From Ignavibacteriales bacterium (GTDB taxonomy: Bacteria > Bacteroidota > Ignavibacteria > Ignavibacteriales > Melioribacteraceae), in the NCBI GenBank assembly GCA_026390795.1, contig JAPLFG010000001.1, positions 434,001 to 498,000 on the forward strand: a DNA stretch of 64,000 nt. Direction: 5' to 3'. Of the stretch, positions 1 to 10,159 are shown in pieces; the first letter of the stretch is position 1; each line of letters begins with the position of its first letter. The notes under the pieces are model-generated. The model worked only from the letters and a program-made list of their open reading frames with translations, made no database searches and was not told the DNA's origin. The position numbers were made by a program, and so were the translations under genes.

Positions 1-54
1 CTTACTAAACCACTGAACTTTCCGGAATGATTAACGGTTTAAAAGATAAAAAAG

Positions 55-1155
55 ATGATCGGATTTAAGTTTACCGAGTTTATTCCACACCCGGAAGGAG
101 GAGATCCTTTCGAACAATTGTTGAATATTTTTCTTCAACTATTAAATATCACTTCCGGCGATGTAGCAGAATCTTTGAGCATACTTAATGATTTGGACCG
201 GAAATTTAATATTACAAACGAAGAATATGGCATTGGTGATTTTATAGAAGATTTGAAAGAGAAAGGATATATCAAAGAGGAAGAAAACCGGGATGGCGAA
301 TTTATCATTACACCAAAATCCGAACAGGAAATCCGCAGAAGATCGCTCGAAGAAATTTTTAACAAACTCAAGAAATCCGGCAAAGGAAAGCATCAAACCC
401 CATTTACCGGAGAGGGAGATGAAAAAACATCAGACCGCCGGGATTATCAGTTCGGTGATCAATTGGATCAAATTGATGTTACAGCATCAATTAAAAATGC
501 ACAGATAAAACATGGTATTAATGAATTCAAATTGAACGAAGATGATCTGGAAGTTGAGGAACGGGAATTCAAATCTTCTGCCTCGACTGTTCTCATGATC
601 GATATTTCTCATTCCATGATTTTGTATGGAGAAGATAGAATCACACCTGCTAAAAAAGTTGCCATGGCAATGTCTGAACTGATTACAACTCAATTTCCTA
701 AAGATACACTTGATATAATTGTATTTGGTAACGATGCCTGGCCAATTGAAATTAAAGATCTACCTTATCTAAAAGTAGGACCTTACCATACTAACACCGT
801 AGCAGGACTTCAACTTGCAATGGACATACTTCGAAGGAAAAAGAATAAGAACAAACAAATTTTCATGATTACAGATGGTAAACCTACTTGCTTGAAAATC
901 GGAGCTAAATATTACAAGAACAGTTTCGGTCTCGACAGAAAAATTTTGAACAAAACTTTAGATCAGGCGGCACATTGCAGAAAAATCGGAATAACAATTA
1001 CAACATTTATGATCGCACGCGACCCATATCTGCAGCAGTTCGTTCGTGAGTTTACAAAAGTTAATCAAGGGAAAGCATATTATAGCAGTTTATCCGGCCT
1101 CGGAGAATTTGTATTCGAAGATTTTGTTCGGAACAGAAGAAAAAATGTTAAATAG
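55..1155 (+). CDS. VWA domain protein (MoxR-VWA pair)
   Basis: 366-residue soluble protein. The C-terminal half is a von Willebrand factor A domain: a MIDAS motif DISHS lies at residues 183-187 after a hydrophobic beta strand, and a later ITDGKPT segment fits the acidic MIDAS loop. The N-terminal half is charged and not recognised. The next gene, 12 bp downstream on the same strand, encodes a MoxR/magnesium-chelatase-type AAA+ ATPase, the usual partner of such VWA proteins in chaperone-like or cofactor-insertion complexes. The partnership is inferred from adjacency and family habit. The client is unknown. The start is the first ATG after an AG-rich stretch; the 54 bases before it hold nothing I can assign. 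Confidence 0.8.
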   Translation: MIGFKFTEFIPHPEGGDPFEQLLNIFLQLLNITSGDVAESLSILNDLDRKFNITNEEYGIGDFIEDLKEKGYIKEEENRDGEFIITPKSEQEIRRRSLEEIFNKLKKSGKGKHQTPFTGEGDEKTSDRRDYQFGDQLDQIDVTASIKNAQIKHGINEFKLNEDDLEVEEREFKSSASTVLMIDISHSMILYGEDRITPAKKVAMAMSELITTQFPKDTLDIIVFGNDAWPIEIKDLPYLKVGPYHTNTVAGLQLAMDILRRKKNKNKQIFMITDGKPTCLKIGAKYYKNSFGLDRKILNKTLDQAAHCRKIGITITTFMIARDPYLQQFVREFTKVNQGKAYYSSLSGLGEFVFEDFVRNRRKNVK

Positions 1156-1167
1156 AAAAGGGATTAA

Positions 1168-2673
1168 ATGATAAATAATTTTGAGAAAATAAAAACCCTC
1201 GGTGCACTAAAGAAGAGTGGTTATTTAGCTCTTCAAGTAAAAGAAGAAATGAGAAGGAATCTAATTGATTCATTGAAGAACAATTTAAATCCTTTCGACA
1301 ATATCATCGGGTATGAAGAAACTGTCATCCCGGATATTCAAACTGCGATTCTCTCGCGGCATAATATTATTCTTTTAGGATTACGAGGACAGGCTAAAAC
1401 AAAGATTGCTAGAATGATGATAAATTTACTTGATGAATTCATTCCGGGCATTGAAGGATCGGAATTAAATGACGATCCGTTCAATCCGCTATCAAGGTTT
1501 GGAAAAGATAAGATTGCCGAGCTCGGTGATGACACACCTATAGAATGGATTCACAGAAATGATCGTTATACCGAAAAATTAGCAACGCCGGATGTGACAA
1601 TCGCAGATCTGATTGGTGATGTGGACCCTATTAAAGCTGCATCATTAAAACTTCATTACTCGGATGACCGTGTAATTCATTTTGGATTAATTCCCCGCTC
1701 TAACAGAGGTATTTTTGTCATTAATGAACTTCCCGATTTACAGGCGAGAATACAGGTTGCTCTATTCAATATTCTTCAGGAGAAAGATGTTCAGATTCGC
1801 GGTTTCAAAGTGCGTCTTCCGCTTGATGTCCAATTCGTGTTCACTGCAAATCCCGAGGACTATACAAATAGAGGATCGATAGTTACGCCACTAAAAGATA
1901 GGATTGATTCTCAGATACTTACGCATTATCCAAAAACAATTCCGATATCAAGAAAAATCACTGCTCAGGAAGCCAGAATAACATCAGGACAAAAAGAAAA
2001 TATTGATGTACCCGAGCTTATGAAAGATCTAATTGAGCAGATTGCCTTTGAAGCGAGAGAGAGTGAATTCGTAGATTCTAAAAGCGGTGTATCAGCCCGT
2101 TTGACAATATCAGCAATGGAAAACATTATTAGTTATGCGGAACGCCGTCTTCTTCTGAACAAAGATCTGAAGACAGTTATCCGAATTTCTGATTTAGTCG
2201 GAATTATTCCGTCAATTACTGGAAAAATAGAACTCGTTTATGAAGGTGAACAAGAAGGTCCGGTAAAAGTAGCGCATATATTAATCGGCAAAGCTATAAA
2301 GAATCAATTCGTGAATTATTTTCCAAGTCCGGATAAAATTAAAAAGAAAAACGAAATGAGTCCATTTAATGAAATAACCGCCTGGTTTGCCCGGGGAAAT
2401 TCTGTTTCTTTATTGAACAAATTCCCCAATGATGAATATCGCAGAATTCTATTTTCTGTACCCGGTCTTGCAAAGTTAGTTGATAATCTTGATCTGGATT
2501 TAGATGAAAAAAATAAATTATTGCTAATGGAGTTTGCTCTTCATGGACTTTCAGAATTCTCAATGTTAAGCAAACATAATATTGAGAACGGACTTCAATT
2601 CAAAGATATGTTAAGCAGTATGTTCATAATAAAAGGAAATGAAGATGAGACTGAGGAAGAAGATTATGTGTGA
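1168..2673 (+). CDS. MoxR-like / magnesium-chelatase-type AAA+ ATPase
   Basis: 501 residues. Walker A GLRGQAKT is at residues 71-78, a Walker B-type strand IFVINE at about 182-187, sensor 1 in FVFTANPE near 223-230, and an arginine-finger-like PLKDRID near 241-247. This is the layout of the ChlI/MoxR AAA+ clade. It probably forms an ATP-driven ring that acts on a client together with the VWA protein encoded 12 bp upstream. No neighbouring tetrapyrrole genes point to true magnesium chelatase, so a chaperone-type role is more likely. The C-terminal 130 residues are not recognised. It ends shortly before a strong hairpin shared with the convergent MFS gene. Confidence 0.82.
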   Translation: MINNFEKIKTLGALKKSGYLALQVKEEMRRNLIDSLKNNLNPFDNIIGYEETVIPDIQTAILSRHNIILLGLRGQAKTKIARMMINLLDEFIPGIEGSELNDDPFNPLSRFGKDKIAELGDDTPIEWIHRNDRYTEKLATPDVTIADLIGDVDPIKAASLKLHYSDDRVIHFGLIPRSNRGIFVINELPDLQARIQVALFNILQEKDVQIRGFKVRLPLDVQFVFTANPEDYTNRGSIVTPLKDRIDSQILTHYPKTIPISRKITAQEARITSGQKENIDVPELMKDLIEQIAFEARESEFVDSKSGVSARLTISAMENIISYAERRLLLNKDLKTVIRISDLVGIIPSITGKIELVYEGEQEGPVKVAHILIGKAIKNQFVNYFPSPDKIKKKNEMSPFNEITAWFARGNSVSLLNKFPNDEYRRILFSVPGLAKLVDNLDLDLDEKNKLLLMEFALHGLSEFSMLSKHNIENGLQFKDMLSSMFIIKGNEDETEEEDYV

Positions 2674-2712
2674 GATAAGTTTTTAGTCAAAGTGATTCGG
2701 GTCCAAAATAAA

Positions 2713-2760
2713 AAGATGGACTTCAAATTCTTAAAAGAAAAGCGAATTGAAATCCATCTT
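2713..2760. terminator. bidirectional hairpin terminator between convergent genes
   Basis: Arms AAGATGGACTTCAAATTC and GAATTGAAATCCATCTT form a long, nearly perfect stem with a 13-base loop. It lies between the convergent AAA+ ATPase gene (plus) and MFS gene (minus), where a shared terminator is expected. A-rich sequence precedes the stem on the plus strand, which becomes a U-run for the minus-strand transcript. Confidence 0.6.
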
Positions 2761-2779
2761 CAGTTACAAATAATTATTT

Positions 2780-4351
2780 TTATTCAGCGTGTTTAGTTTT
2801 AAATCCTTTCATCATCCATTTACGCCCAATGATCAAGAATACCGGCGACAAAATTGCAATAAAACCGTAGATGAGCCACATAAATTCCGTATTCATTGGT
2901 ACAGAAGGTGTTTGCTCTGGAGAAGGACAATAATGCATTAAGAACCAACCGGAATAAAGACTTGTAACAACTTTTGTGAGGAACCATGGAAATTGTCCGA
3001 TGCCCATATAAATACCCGTCATGTTCCTCGGTGCAATTTCAGCAACCCATTGTAAAAATCTAGGCTGCCACATCGCTTCACCGATGGTCATAATAATTAT
3101 GTAAGCGATTAACGTATTTAAGTTCGGTCCTAACGCAAGAATAAAAGTTGGAGAAGCCATTACAAAAGTCCCAATGATCATCATTGTGTAAGCATTCTTT
3201 TTCGATGTAAGTGCCGCGATCATTGGAGTTAGAATAAAAATCAAAATCGGATTAAGATTTACAAAGAATTCAAAATTGTCTTTCACAAATCCCGCGAATG
3301 CCCTACTTGTATATTGCGGTATCGTAAGCCAATTGTGAGCGAATAAAGTTTGTACAGGTATCAAAGCAAAGATGAAGAACAGAAACCGTTTATCTTTTAA
3401 CGGAAAATTTTTTAGATAGAATTTTAATTTCTCTTTTGCTGTCATTTTAGCAAGTTCATCTTCATCTTCTTTCTGATCAATATTCTTTTCTTTAGCTGCT
3501 ATTTCTGTAGCTTTGGCAATTGCTTTTTTCGTCATAATAAAATAAACGACAGCAATTCCGGCAACTGTAAGCCCTACATATACCCAAAAGACACCAAGAA
3601 TACTTGAAGCTCTTCTGATCGGAGGAGAAATTAGTCCAGGCAAAAATCCGCCAAGGTTCATCAATGCATAGAGCATTGCATAACCCATTGCCGCGGTATT
3701 TTCATTTGTAAATTTTTTAACTGCTGCGTAAGCAGCCGGCTGGTACATTCCGTAACCGATAACAACACCAAGCATGCCTAACATAGAGTAGATGTGAGCA
3801 GAGCCAAATAAACCTGTAGAGCCTAGATGAGGCGCGGTAGATAATAGAATTCTTCCCAAAAACATGAATGAGAGTGCATACAATAGAGCTTTGCGTACTC
3901 CGACAATATCAACTGTGGCTCCGAGAAATAGCATACTTAATGTAATTCCACCAGTTAGAATACCTACCATATTTCCGGCGCGGATGTCGTCTAGTTTGAT
4001 ATAATCGTTGAAGTAAATTGCAAGAAGTCCAACAACACCAAAGTAAGTTAAACCTTCCAGTATGTATGAAATATTTAAACCGAGTAATGCACGGGAAGTA
4101 TGCGTAAGGTCTATAAAGGGTTGAGTTACTTCCCAAATGATATTAGTAAAAGTATTTTTTTCATCTCGTTCAACTTCCGCTCTTCCATAAATAAAAAGAA
4201 CAATTATTACAGCAATAGGTGGAACAATGGCTGCTAATAAAAACATTGCTATAGCATTAAATCCCTTTTTAATTGCTAATCGTGTAGCACCGAGCAGAAT
4301 AACAAAGTAAGTAATCAAAGCAAGACCGATTACTGAAACAAGTAGATCCAT
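2780..4351 (-). CDS. MFS transporter, possibly peptide-type
   Basis: 523-residue integral membrane protein with about twelve hydrophobic segments and a charged central loop (near residues 285-315) splitting two halves, typical of the major facilitator superfamily. GATVDIVGVRKALLYAL after the fourth segment of the first half resembles the MFS loop 2-3 signature. The long N-terminal hydrophobic pair and overall length recall POT/peptide transporters, but no substrate motif is clear to me. It is the last gene of a minus-strand run after murB, with 21 bp between them. Substrate unknown. Confidence 0.65.
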   Translation of the reverse strand: MDLLVSVIGLALITYFVILLGATRLAIKKGFNAIAMFLLAAIVPPIAVIIVLFIYGRAEVERDEKNTFTNIIWEVTQPFIDLTHTSRALLGLNISYILEGLTYFGVVGLLAIYFNDYIKLDDIRAGNMVGILTGGITLSMLFLGATVDIVGVRKALLYALSFMFLGRILLSTAPHLGSTGLFGSAHIYSMLGMLGVVIGYGMYQPAAYAAVKKFTNENTAAMGYAMLYALMNLGGFLPGLISPPIRRASSILGVFWVYVGLTVAGIAVVYFIMTKKAIAKATEIAAKEKNIDQKEDEDELAKMTAKEKLKFYLKNFPLKDKRFLFFIFALIPVQTLFAHNWLTIPQYTSRAFAGFVKDNFEFFVNLNPILIFILTPMIAALTSKKNAYTMMIIGTFVMASPTFILALGPNLNTLIAYIIIMTIGEAMWQPRFLQWVAEIAPRNMTGIYMGIGQFPWFLTKVVTSLYSGWFLMHYCPSPEQTPSVPMNTEFMWLIYGFIAILSPVFLIIGRKWMMKGFKTKHAE

Positions 4352-4372
4352 AATTCACCTTGAGAGTTTTGA

Positions 4373-5389
4373 TTAATAAATATTTACTTCTGGATTTAGA
4401 TTTATACCGAATTTATTTTGTACCGCTTTCTGAATACTTTCCGAAAATTTTTTGATCTCTTCCCCTGTAGCTCCGCCGAAATTTATTATCACCAATGCTT
4501 GTTTTTTGTATGTGCCGACCTTACCAATATTTTTGCCTCTAAATCCGCATTTCTCAATTAACCAACCGGCTGATATTTTGTATTTATCTTCTTCCACTTT
4601 AAAATGGACAAGGTCAATAAATTTTTCTTGAAGTTCATGGATTTTCTTCAGATCAACTTCGGGATTTTTGAAGAAGCTTCCGGCGTTACCGTATTTCTGT
4701 GGGTTAGGTAGTTTATCTCGTCTTATCCTTTTAACCAGCTCACTCATTTCTCTTAGAGTTAATTTATTTTGCTCACCCGGTTTAAGATACGATTGAAACG
4801 CCCGGTAGTTTAGATTGAAATTCTGTTCTTTCTTCAACCGTAAGACAACTTTTGTAATCAGAAAGCTGTTCTTATATTTTTTTTTGAAGATACTATCGCG
4901 GTAATCAAATTGGCATTCTTGTTTACTGAAAGATTTTTTTTCTCCGGAATCAATCATTATCCCGTCTAATGATACAAAAACATCCTTCAATTCAGCACCG
5001 TATGCGCCTATATTTTGGATTGGCGCAGCTCCAACTGTTCCCGGTATTAATGATAAGTTCTCAACTCCGTAAAAACCCTTTTCTACACAGTATGTTACAA
5101 AATCATTCCACTTTTCACCGGCTGCCGATTCTACTAGAACCTCTTTATCGTTTTCCTCAACTACTCTATTCCCTTTTGTAGAAATTTTTGCAATAAGTCC
5201 GTCGTAATCATTTGTGAAGAGAATGTTGCTTCCCCCACCGAGAAATAATTTTCTCTCATTTTTGAATTCATGATTTGTTAGTAATTCTTGCAGATCATCT
5301 TCAGTTTTGATTTCTACAAAATACCGGGCGTTAGCATCCACACCGAATGAATTATATCTTTTAAGCGAAACGTTTTCTTCTATTAGCAT
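4373..5389 (-). CDS. murB: UDP-N-acetylmuramate dehydrogenase
   Basis: 338 residues, normal MurB length. It reduces UDP-GlcNAc-enolpyruvate to UDP-MurNAc with NADPH and FAD in cytoplasmic peptidoglycan precursor synthesis. The FAD-binding GGGSN is at residues 51-55, the phosphate-binding IPGTVGAAPIQNIGAYG at about 115-131, and the proton-donor region GNAGSFFKNP near residue 240. The YRDS motif typical of type I-like enzymes is also present. It sits 17 bp after comEC in a compact minus-strand run. Confidence 0.95.
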   Translation of the reverse strand: MLIEENVSLKRYNSFGVDANARYFVEIKTEDDLQELLTNHEFKNERKLFLGGGSNILFTNDYDGLIAKISTKGNRVVEENDKEVLVESAAGEKWNDFVTYCVEKGFYGVENLSLIPGTVGAAPIQNIGAYGAELKDVFVSLDGIMIDSGEKKSFSKQECQFDYRDSIFKKKYKNSFLITKVVLRLKKEQNFNLNYRAFQSYLKPGEQNKLTLREMSELVKRIRRDKLPNPQKYGNAGSFFKNPEVDLKKIHELQEKFIDLVHFKVEEDKYKISAGWLIEKCGFRGKNIGKVGTYKKQALVIINFGGATGEEIKKFSESIQKAVQNKFGINLNPEVNIY

Positions 5390-5406
5390 TCTTTCTCTGT
5401 CATGGA

Positions 5407-7821
5407 TTAATAATTAAAACCGGCTTTCATCTGCTTCCAATTAATTGGGGTAATCGATCTGCCATCGGATTGGAATAATAATGCACCGTTTTTATCTGTG
5501 CGATAAATCCGGATATCATTTGCAGTCAACTTTTCCAATACTACTTTACTTGGGTGCCGGAATTTGTTAGCTATTCCCGCACTTATAATCGCAATTTCCG
5601 GCTTCACATTTTTTATAAATTCATCACTTGAACTTGATTTGCTTCCATGGTGACCAATCTTCAAAACATTCGACCGCAGAAAAGATTTATAAGTATTAAG
5701 ATAATTAGCTTCAGCTGTTACGCTTGCATCGCCTGTGAGAAGAAATGAAGTACGACCGGCAACTAATTTGAACATTCCGCTTCTATCATTAGAATTTTGA
5801 GATTCAAAATAATTGTTTATTGTGTCATTCAAAACATAAATACGCGAATTCCCAATCGAAATAATCTTTTTGGAATAATAATACGGCTTATAGTTCTGAG
5901 TGCGCAATAATTTTTCGAACTCTAAATCACTTGCTGATGAAGAATCAATTTTAGGTTTGTAGATCATTTTTATTCGGTGTTCCTTTACAATTGCTTCCAT
6001 TCCCCTATAATGGTCAGAATCAACGTGCGAGATAAACGCATAATCAAGTGTATCAATTTCAAGTTTATCAAGAAGCGGAAGAATTACCCGGCTTCCGTTG
6101 TCAAAATATTCGGTTCTGTCGCCGGCATCGATCAACGCTGTTTTCATATTAGGGAATTTTATTAGAAATGCATCTCCTTGCCCAACATCTATTGCCATAA
6201 CCGATAGAGTATTCTTCGGCATCAAATCATAATTATCAAAACGCATTAGCAATACCATGAGTGTTATTGAAGCAAAAACCGCAATTATTTTTGCGGATGA
6301 AGTGACAAATTTTTTGAGTATGTAAAAGATTTGGGTTAGGATTAAGTAAAAGATTACAGCATCATAAACCGAAAATTGATTTATGGTTATATATGAATAT
6401 TCTTTCTTTCCTAATAATTGGACAAACCAATAAGTAAAATATGTCATCAGTTCGTTTGCAGAAGCAAATACTGAACCGATCCAATGCGATACTGAACCAA
6501 TTACAATGGATAATATACCAAGAGCAACAATTGCACCCGAAACCGGAATGACAACGAAATTTGCTAAAAGCGCCGAAACCGAAAGCCTATGAAAATATGT
6601 AAGAGTGAACGGAAGAGTTCCAAGCTGTGCCGCAATTGATGTCATACAAAATATAACAATCCAATTAAGTGCTTTTGGTTTGATATGAAGATTATCAATA
6701 AACTTTTTAAGCGGCGGATAAATAATAATGAGCGATAAGATTGCCGAAAATGATAACTGAAAACTTGGATTAAATAATTCATTAGGACTTATCAGCAAAA
6801 TAATCAGAGCGGAAAATGAGAGTGAATTTAAGCTGTTGTAATCTCTTCCGGTTAACGGAGCCGCAAGCAATACTAACGCCATTAATGTTGATCTGAACAC
6901 AGGCGCATCTGCACCGGTTATAATTAGATAGAACAGTAATCCAACAAATGTTAGCAAATAGCGCGTGTAAATATTGAAGCGATTGAAGAGTACCAAAAAG
7001 ATCAGAACTATATATCCGACATGCAAACCGGAGACCGAAAGAACATGTACAACACCTGCATTTATAAAATAATCATTAACCTGATAATCAATTAAACTTC
7101 TGTCGGCAAGAATTAATCCTCGCAATAGAGCGCTGGTAGTTTTGTTATGAAGAATGCTGATTTGTTCATCTACCGTTTTCCTAATTTGAAAAATTAAATT
7201 CTTCACAACAGACATTTCTTTAGAAATGGACTTTACACTATCGGTATTATAAACATTTACAATTGCGACAATTCCTTTGCTGTTGAGATATTTTTCATAG
7301 TCAAACTCACCTGGATTTCTCTCGCTCCTCGGCTGCTGCACAGTTCCTTTAATACTTATCTTGTTCCCAACGGAGAACCCATTAAATAATTTTTCTGTTT
7401 TTTTGTTGTCATCATAAATGGAGCAGAGGAGATTATATTTTTCAACATAAATCTTTTCTTTTATTTTAACAGAGCTACTGATTAGATATAGATTAATCCT
7501 ACCATCTCGTTTTAATTCCAATCGATTAATGGTTCCATCAATTTTTGCATTTGAATATTTTGGCTCCGGGAATGGATAACGAACTTCAGTTTGATTGAAT
7601 AAGCCGAGATAGACCGTGCCGAATAACAGAATTGAAGAATAAAGCAAAATGCTCTTGACGAATTCCAGTTTTTCTTTCTTGATAATGAGCAGACTAATTG
7701 TGAAGCCGAGCAGAAGAGTAAAAAGAATTATTATTATAGAAATGGGTAAGTGCAAAATTGATTGAGCTATAATTCCAACTATAAAGATTATTACAAACCT
7801 TATGAGCGGATAATTATTCAA
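5407..7821 (-). CDS. comEC: ComEC/Rec2 DNA uptake channel
   Basis: 804 residues. N-terminal membrane helices and a soluble OB-like insert come first, then the competence domain with many helices (about 220-510), then a metallo-beta-lactamase domain from about 540. The latter has DVGQGDAFLIKF, the metal motif HVDSDH and GHHGSKSSSSDEF. ComEC moves single-stranded DNA across the inner membrane in natural transformation; the MBL domain is the proposed nuclease. The start is a TTG overlapping the TGA of the preceding gene (TTGA), so translation is probably coupled. A DNA-uptake gene is relevant because the same chromosome carries a cassette array that could capture imported DNA. Confidence 0.93.
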   Translation of the reverse strand: MNNYPLIRFVIIFIVGIIAQSILHLPISIIIILFTLLLGFTISLLIIKKEKLEFVKSILLYSSILLFGTVYLGLFNQTEVRYPFPEPKYSNAKIDGTINRLELKRDGRINLYLISSSVKIKEKIYVEKYNLLCSIYDDNKKTEKLFNGFSVGNKISIKGTVQQPRSERNPGEFDYEKYLNSKGIVAIVNVYNTDSVKSISKEMSVVKNLIFQIRKTVDEQISILHNKTTSALLRGLILADRSLIDYQVNDYFINAGVVHVLSVSGLHVGYIVLIFLVLFNRFNIYTRYLLTFVGLLFYLIITGADAPVFRSTLMALVLLAAPLTGRDYNSLNSLSFSALIILLISPNELFNPSFQLSFSAILSLIIIYPPLKKFIDNLHIKPKALNWIVIFCMTSIAAQLGTLPFTLTYFHRLSVSALLANFVVIPVSGAIVALGILSIVIGSVSHWIGSVFASANELMTYFTYWFVQLLGKKEYSYITINQFSVYDAVIFYLILTQIFYILKKFVTSSAKIIAVFASITLMVLLMRFDNYDLMPKNTLSVMAIDVGQGDAFLIKFPNMKTALIDAGDRTEYFDNGSRVILPLLDKLEIDTLDYAFISHVDSDHYRGMEAIVKEHRIKMIYKPKIDSSSASDLEFEKLLRTQNYKPYYYSKKIISIGNSRIYVLNDTINNYFESQNSNDRSGMFKLVAGRTSFLLTGDASVTAEANYLNTYKSFLRSNVLKIGHHGSKSSSSDEFIKNVKPEIAIISAGIANKFRHPSKVVLEKLTANDIRIYRTDKNGALLFQSDGRSITPINWKQMKAGFNY

Positions 7822-8705
7822 TCATACATCTCCATAATTGCCGGTTTTATATCATACAATTTCTTAATCTTTTTGGAAAGGAATTCTGCATTTTTCCCAG
7901 CTGAAATTCCGATTGCTGGATTAAGTGTATGCATTTTTATTGAGAGATCCTCAAAATTTCCGTGGTCAGAACAGACAACTAAAGTCATCTCTTTTGTCAG
8001 ATTAGTAATCAAGTGATAAAGAAAACGGTCCAGTACACCGGTTGTGTATTCCAACCACTCAATATTTCTGCCGTGTCCTAAGTGATCGGTATGAAAGATT
8101 TCAAAAAGAGTAAAATGATTTTTTGAACCGATTCGTAAAAGTCTGTTTGCTGCAGTTTCCGCCTTGATGATCGGTAACTTATAATTCATCCTTTCAACCA
8201 ATCGCCGGTTATCTATTTCTGCACTGAGTGCATTACCTTTATGAAGATCGGATATTTTATTCAACTTCATACCGTTCAATATACAACTTAATGTTGTTAC
8301 GCTTAATCGTCTTCTGCCGGAATTAACATAATCGAAAAATACTTTGGGATATGCATTGGCAAATGCAACTTTCTTTTTTCTTTTCATGAATTCCAGAAAA
8401 ATATTTTTTTCTTTTATAATCGGCACCAATGTAGAATACGGATATGGACCAAAGTGCTTCCCTATAATTTTCGATGCATTCACTCCACAAAATATCGCTG
8501 TTTGACCTGTTCCGCTTAATGGTATTTCGGGAATACCCATAAGAGGATCTACCGGAAAGAAAAAAGCATTTTCGCCTTTTAACTTCTGATTGCCCAGATG
8601 TGGTATTGTACCAAATATTTCGGAGAATGTTTTGAATCCGTATTTGAAAAAAGGATTATTCTGATAATCTTCTTTCCCGATTCCGACTCCGTCTATGAAT
8701 ACCAT
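7818..8705 (-). CDS. alkaline phosphatase/phosphoglycerate mutase superfamily metalloenzyme
   Basis: About 295 residues. The N-terminal MVFIDGVGIG supplies the first metal Asp of the superfamily; SGTGQTAIFCG carries the likely nucleophile Thr or Ser; EIFHTDHLGH and CSDHGNFEDLS supply the remaining metal His/Asp ligands. This matches the binuclear-metal core shared by alkaline phosphatases, phosphopentomutases and cofactor-independent phosphoglycerate mutases, but it is shorter than those. I prefer the ATG at 8705 because the longer reading from 8774 runs into dtd; an AGAGGGAGTAGG stretch sits before it. It overlaps comEC by 4 bp. Substrate unknown. Confidence 0.72.
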   Translation of the reverse strand: MVFIDGVGIGKEDYQNNPFFKYGFKTFSEIFGTIPHLGNQKLKGENAFFFPVDPLMGIPEIPLSGTGQTAIFCGVNASKIIGKHFGPYPYSTLVPIIKEKNIFLEFMKRKKKVAFANAYPKVFFDYVNSGRRRLSVTTLSCILNGMKLNKISDLHKGNALSAEIDNRRLVERMNYKLPIIKAETAANRLLRIGSKNHFTLFEIFHTDHLGHGRNIEWLEYTTGVLDRFLYHLITNLTKEMTLVVCSDHGNFEDLSIKMHTLNPAIGISAGKNAEFLSKKIKKLYDIKPAIMEMYD

Positions 8706-8721
8706 TATCGTTGAATGCAAC

Positions 8722-9213
8722 CTACTCCCTCTTTTCACTTTTTGATTCAACAATGATAGTGACCGGACCGTCATTAAATATTTTCACAAGCATCATCGCA
8801 CCGAATATTCCGTGTTTAACTTTTTCATCGCCAAGATTACTTTTCATCCGCTGAATAAATTTATTATACATTTCTTCAGCAATTTCCGGACGAGCGGCTT
8901 CTATAAAAGAAGGACGGTTTCCTTTTCTAGCATCGCCATATAATGTAAATTGAGATATCACAAGAACTTCTCCATCAACATCTTTCAAAGAGAGATTCAT
9001 TTTCTCATTTTCATCTTCTCCCGAATTAAAGGGATCCCTTCGGGAAAATATTCTAAGATTAGAACATTTATCAGCCACGAATGAAAGATCCTCATAAGTA
9101 TCCCCTTCTTTGACGCCGAGAAGAATTACCATTCCTTTTTTTATTTCAGAGAAATATTCCGGATTATTAATCGTTACGAAAGCTTCAGAAACTCGTTGGA
9201 CCAACGCAATCAT
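8722..9213 (-). CDS. dtd: D-aminoacyl-tRNA deacylase
   Basis: 163 residues. It removes D-amino acids (and glycine from tRNA-Ala) from mischarged tRNAs in the cytoplasm. Diagnostic features are the N-terminal MIALVQRVSEA, the active-site SQFTLYGDARKGNRPSF and the C-terminal GAMMLVKIFNDGPVTI, which holds the Gly-cisPro motif that excludes L-residues. Its ATG overlaps the prmC stop (ATGA, 9210-9213), so the two are probably translated together. Confidence 0.95.
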   Translation of the reverse strand: MIALVQRVSEAFVTINNPEYFSEIKKGMVILLGVKEGDTYEDLSFVADKCSNLRIFSRRDPFNSGEDENEKMNLSLKDVDGEVLVISQFTLYGDARKGNRPSFIEAARPEIAEEMYNKFIQRMKSNLGDEKVKHGIFGAMMLVKIFNDGPVTIIVESKSEKRE

Positions 9214-10061
9214 TTCAACTCTCCCGATATTACCCGTTCAATTTGCTGATAATCTTTTATGATCTCAATATTACAGAAATCATTTCCAGAAAGGATTTTC
9301 TCAACATCTTCAAACTGATCTTTTCCAATTTCAAAAAATATTTTACCCCCAATTTTCAGAAATGATTTAGATTTCTCGGTAATCATTCTATAAAAATCGA
9401 GACCGTCATTAGAATCAGTCAATGCGATAGTTGGTTCATAATCTTTGATCTCCTTTTGCAGCGTAGGATATTCTTCCGCACTTATGTACGGTGGATTCGA
9501 TATGACAAGATCGAATAAACCAGCCTCTCTTGGTAAGTGAGCAACGTCTGAATGAATAAATTTAATCCGAGATTCGGCATTGTTCAGAATAGCATTTTCT
9601 TTTGCAACTTCGAGTGCTTTAGCAGAAACGTCAACCGCAGTAATCTCTACATCCTCTAAATTTCTTGCCAGTGCAACCGGAATGTTTCCGCTTCCCGTAC
9701 CAATATCTAAAATATGCAAACCGGTTTTATCTTTACAAAACTTTATAATTTCTTCAACAAGGATCTCAGTTTCGGCGCGCGGGATTAGAACGTCCCGAGT
9801 TACTTTAAATTCCAGACCATAAAATTCAACTTTGCCGATAATATACTGGAGCGGTTCATATTTTCCTCTTCTGCCAATCCATTCGCGGTATTTATCAATC
9901 TCATTTTCTTTCAACGGTTGATCGAACTTTAAGTATAAATCTAAACGCTTGCATTTTAGTATTTCAGCAAGTAAAAGATCGGCATTCAATCGTGCCGATT
10001 CAATTCCTTTCTTATCAAGATATTCGGAAGATAATTTCAAGGACTCCAGAACAGTGAGCAT
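9210..10061 (-). CDS. prmC: peptide chain release factor N5-glutamine methyltransferase
   Basis: 283 residues, full length. It methylates the Gln of the GGQ motif in release factors RF1/RF2. The SAM-binding DIGTGSGNIPVAL is near residue 117 and the catalytic NPPY near 187; the N-terminal helical region is the RF-binding domain. It appears to be the first gene of the prmC-dtd-phosphatase-comEC-murB-MFS run on the minus strand, with about 100 bp of AT-rich sequence between it and the histidine kinase stop. Confidence 0.95.
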   Translation of the reverse strand: MLTVLESLKLSSEYLDKKGIESARLNADLLLAEILKCKRLDLYLKFDQPLKENEIDKYREWIGRRGKYEPLQYIIGKVEFYGLEFKVTRDVLIPRAETEILVEEIIKFCKDKTGLHILDIGTGSGNIPVALARNLEDVEITAVDVSAKALEVAKENAILNNAESRIKFIHSDVAHLPREAGLFDLVISNPPYISAEEYPTLQKEIKDYEPTIALTDSNDGLDFYRMITEKSKSFLKIGGKIFFEIGKDQFEDVEKILSGNDFCNIEIIKDYQQIERVISGELK

Positions 10062-10159
10062 TAAACTCCGGTATTTATTTTAAAATGAGATAAGTAACAG
10101 CGGAAAGATAAAAAACTATTCAGTTGTTTACAGGTTTCTTTCTATAATTCGATAAGAAG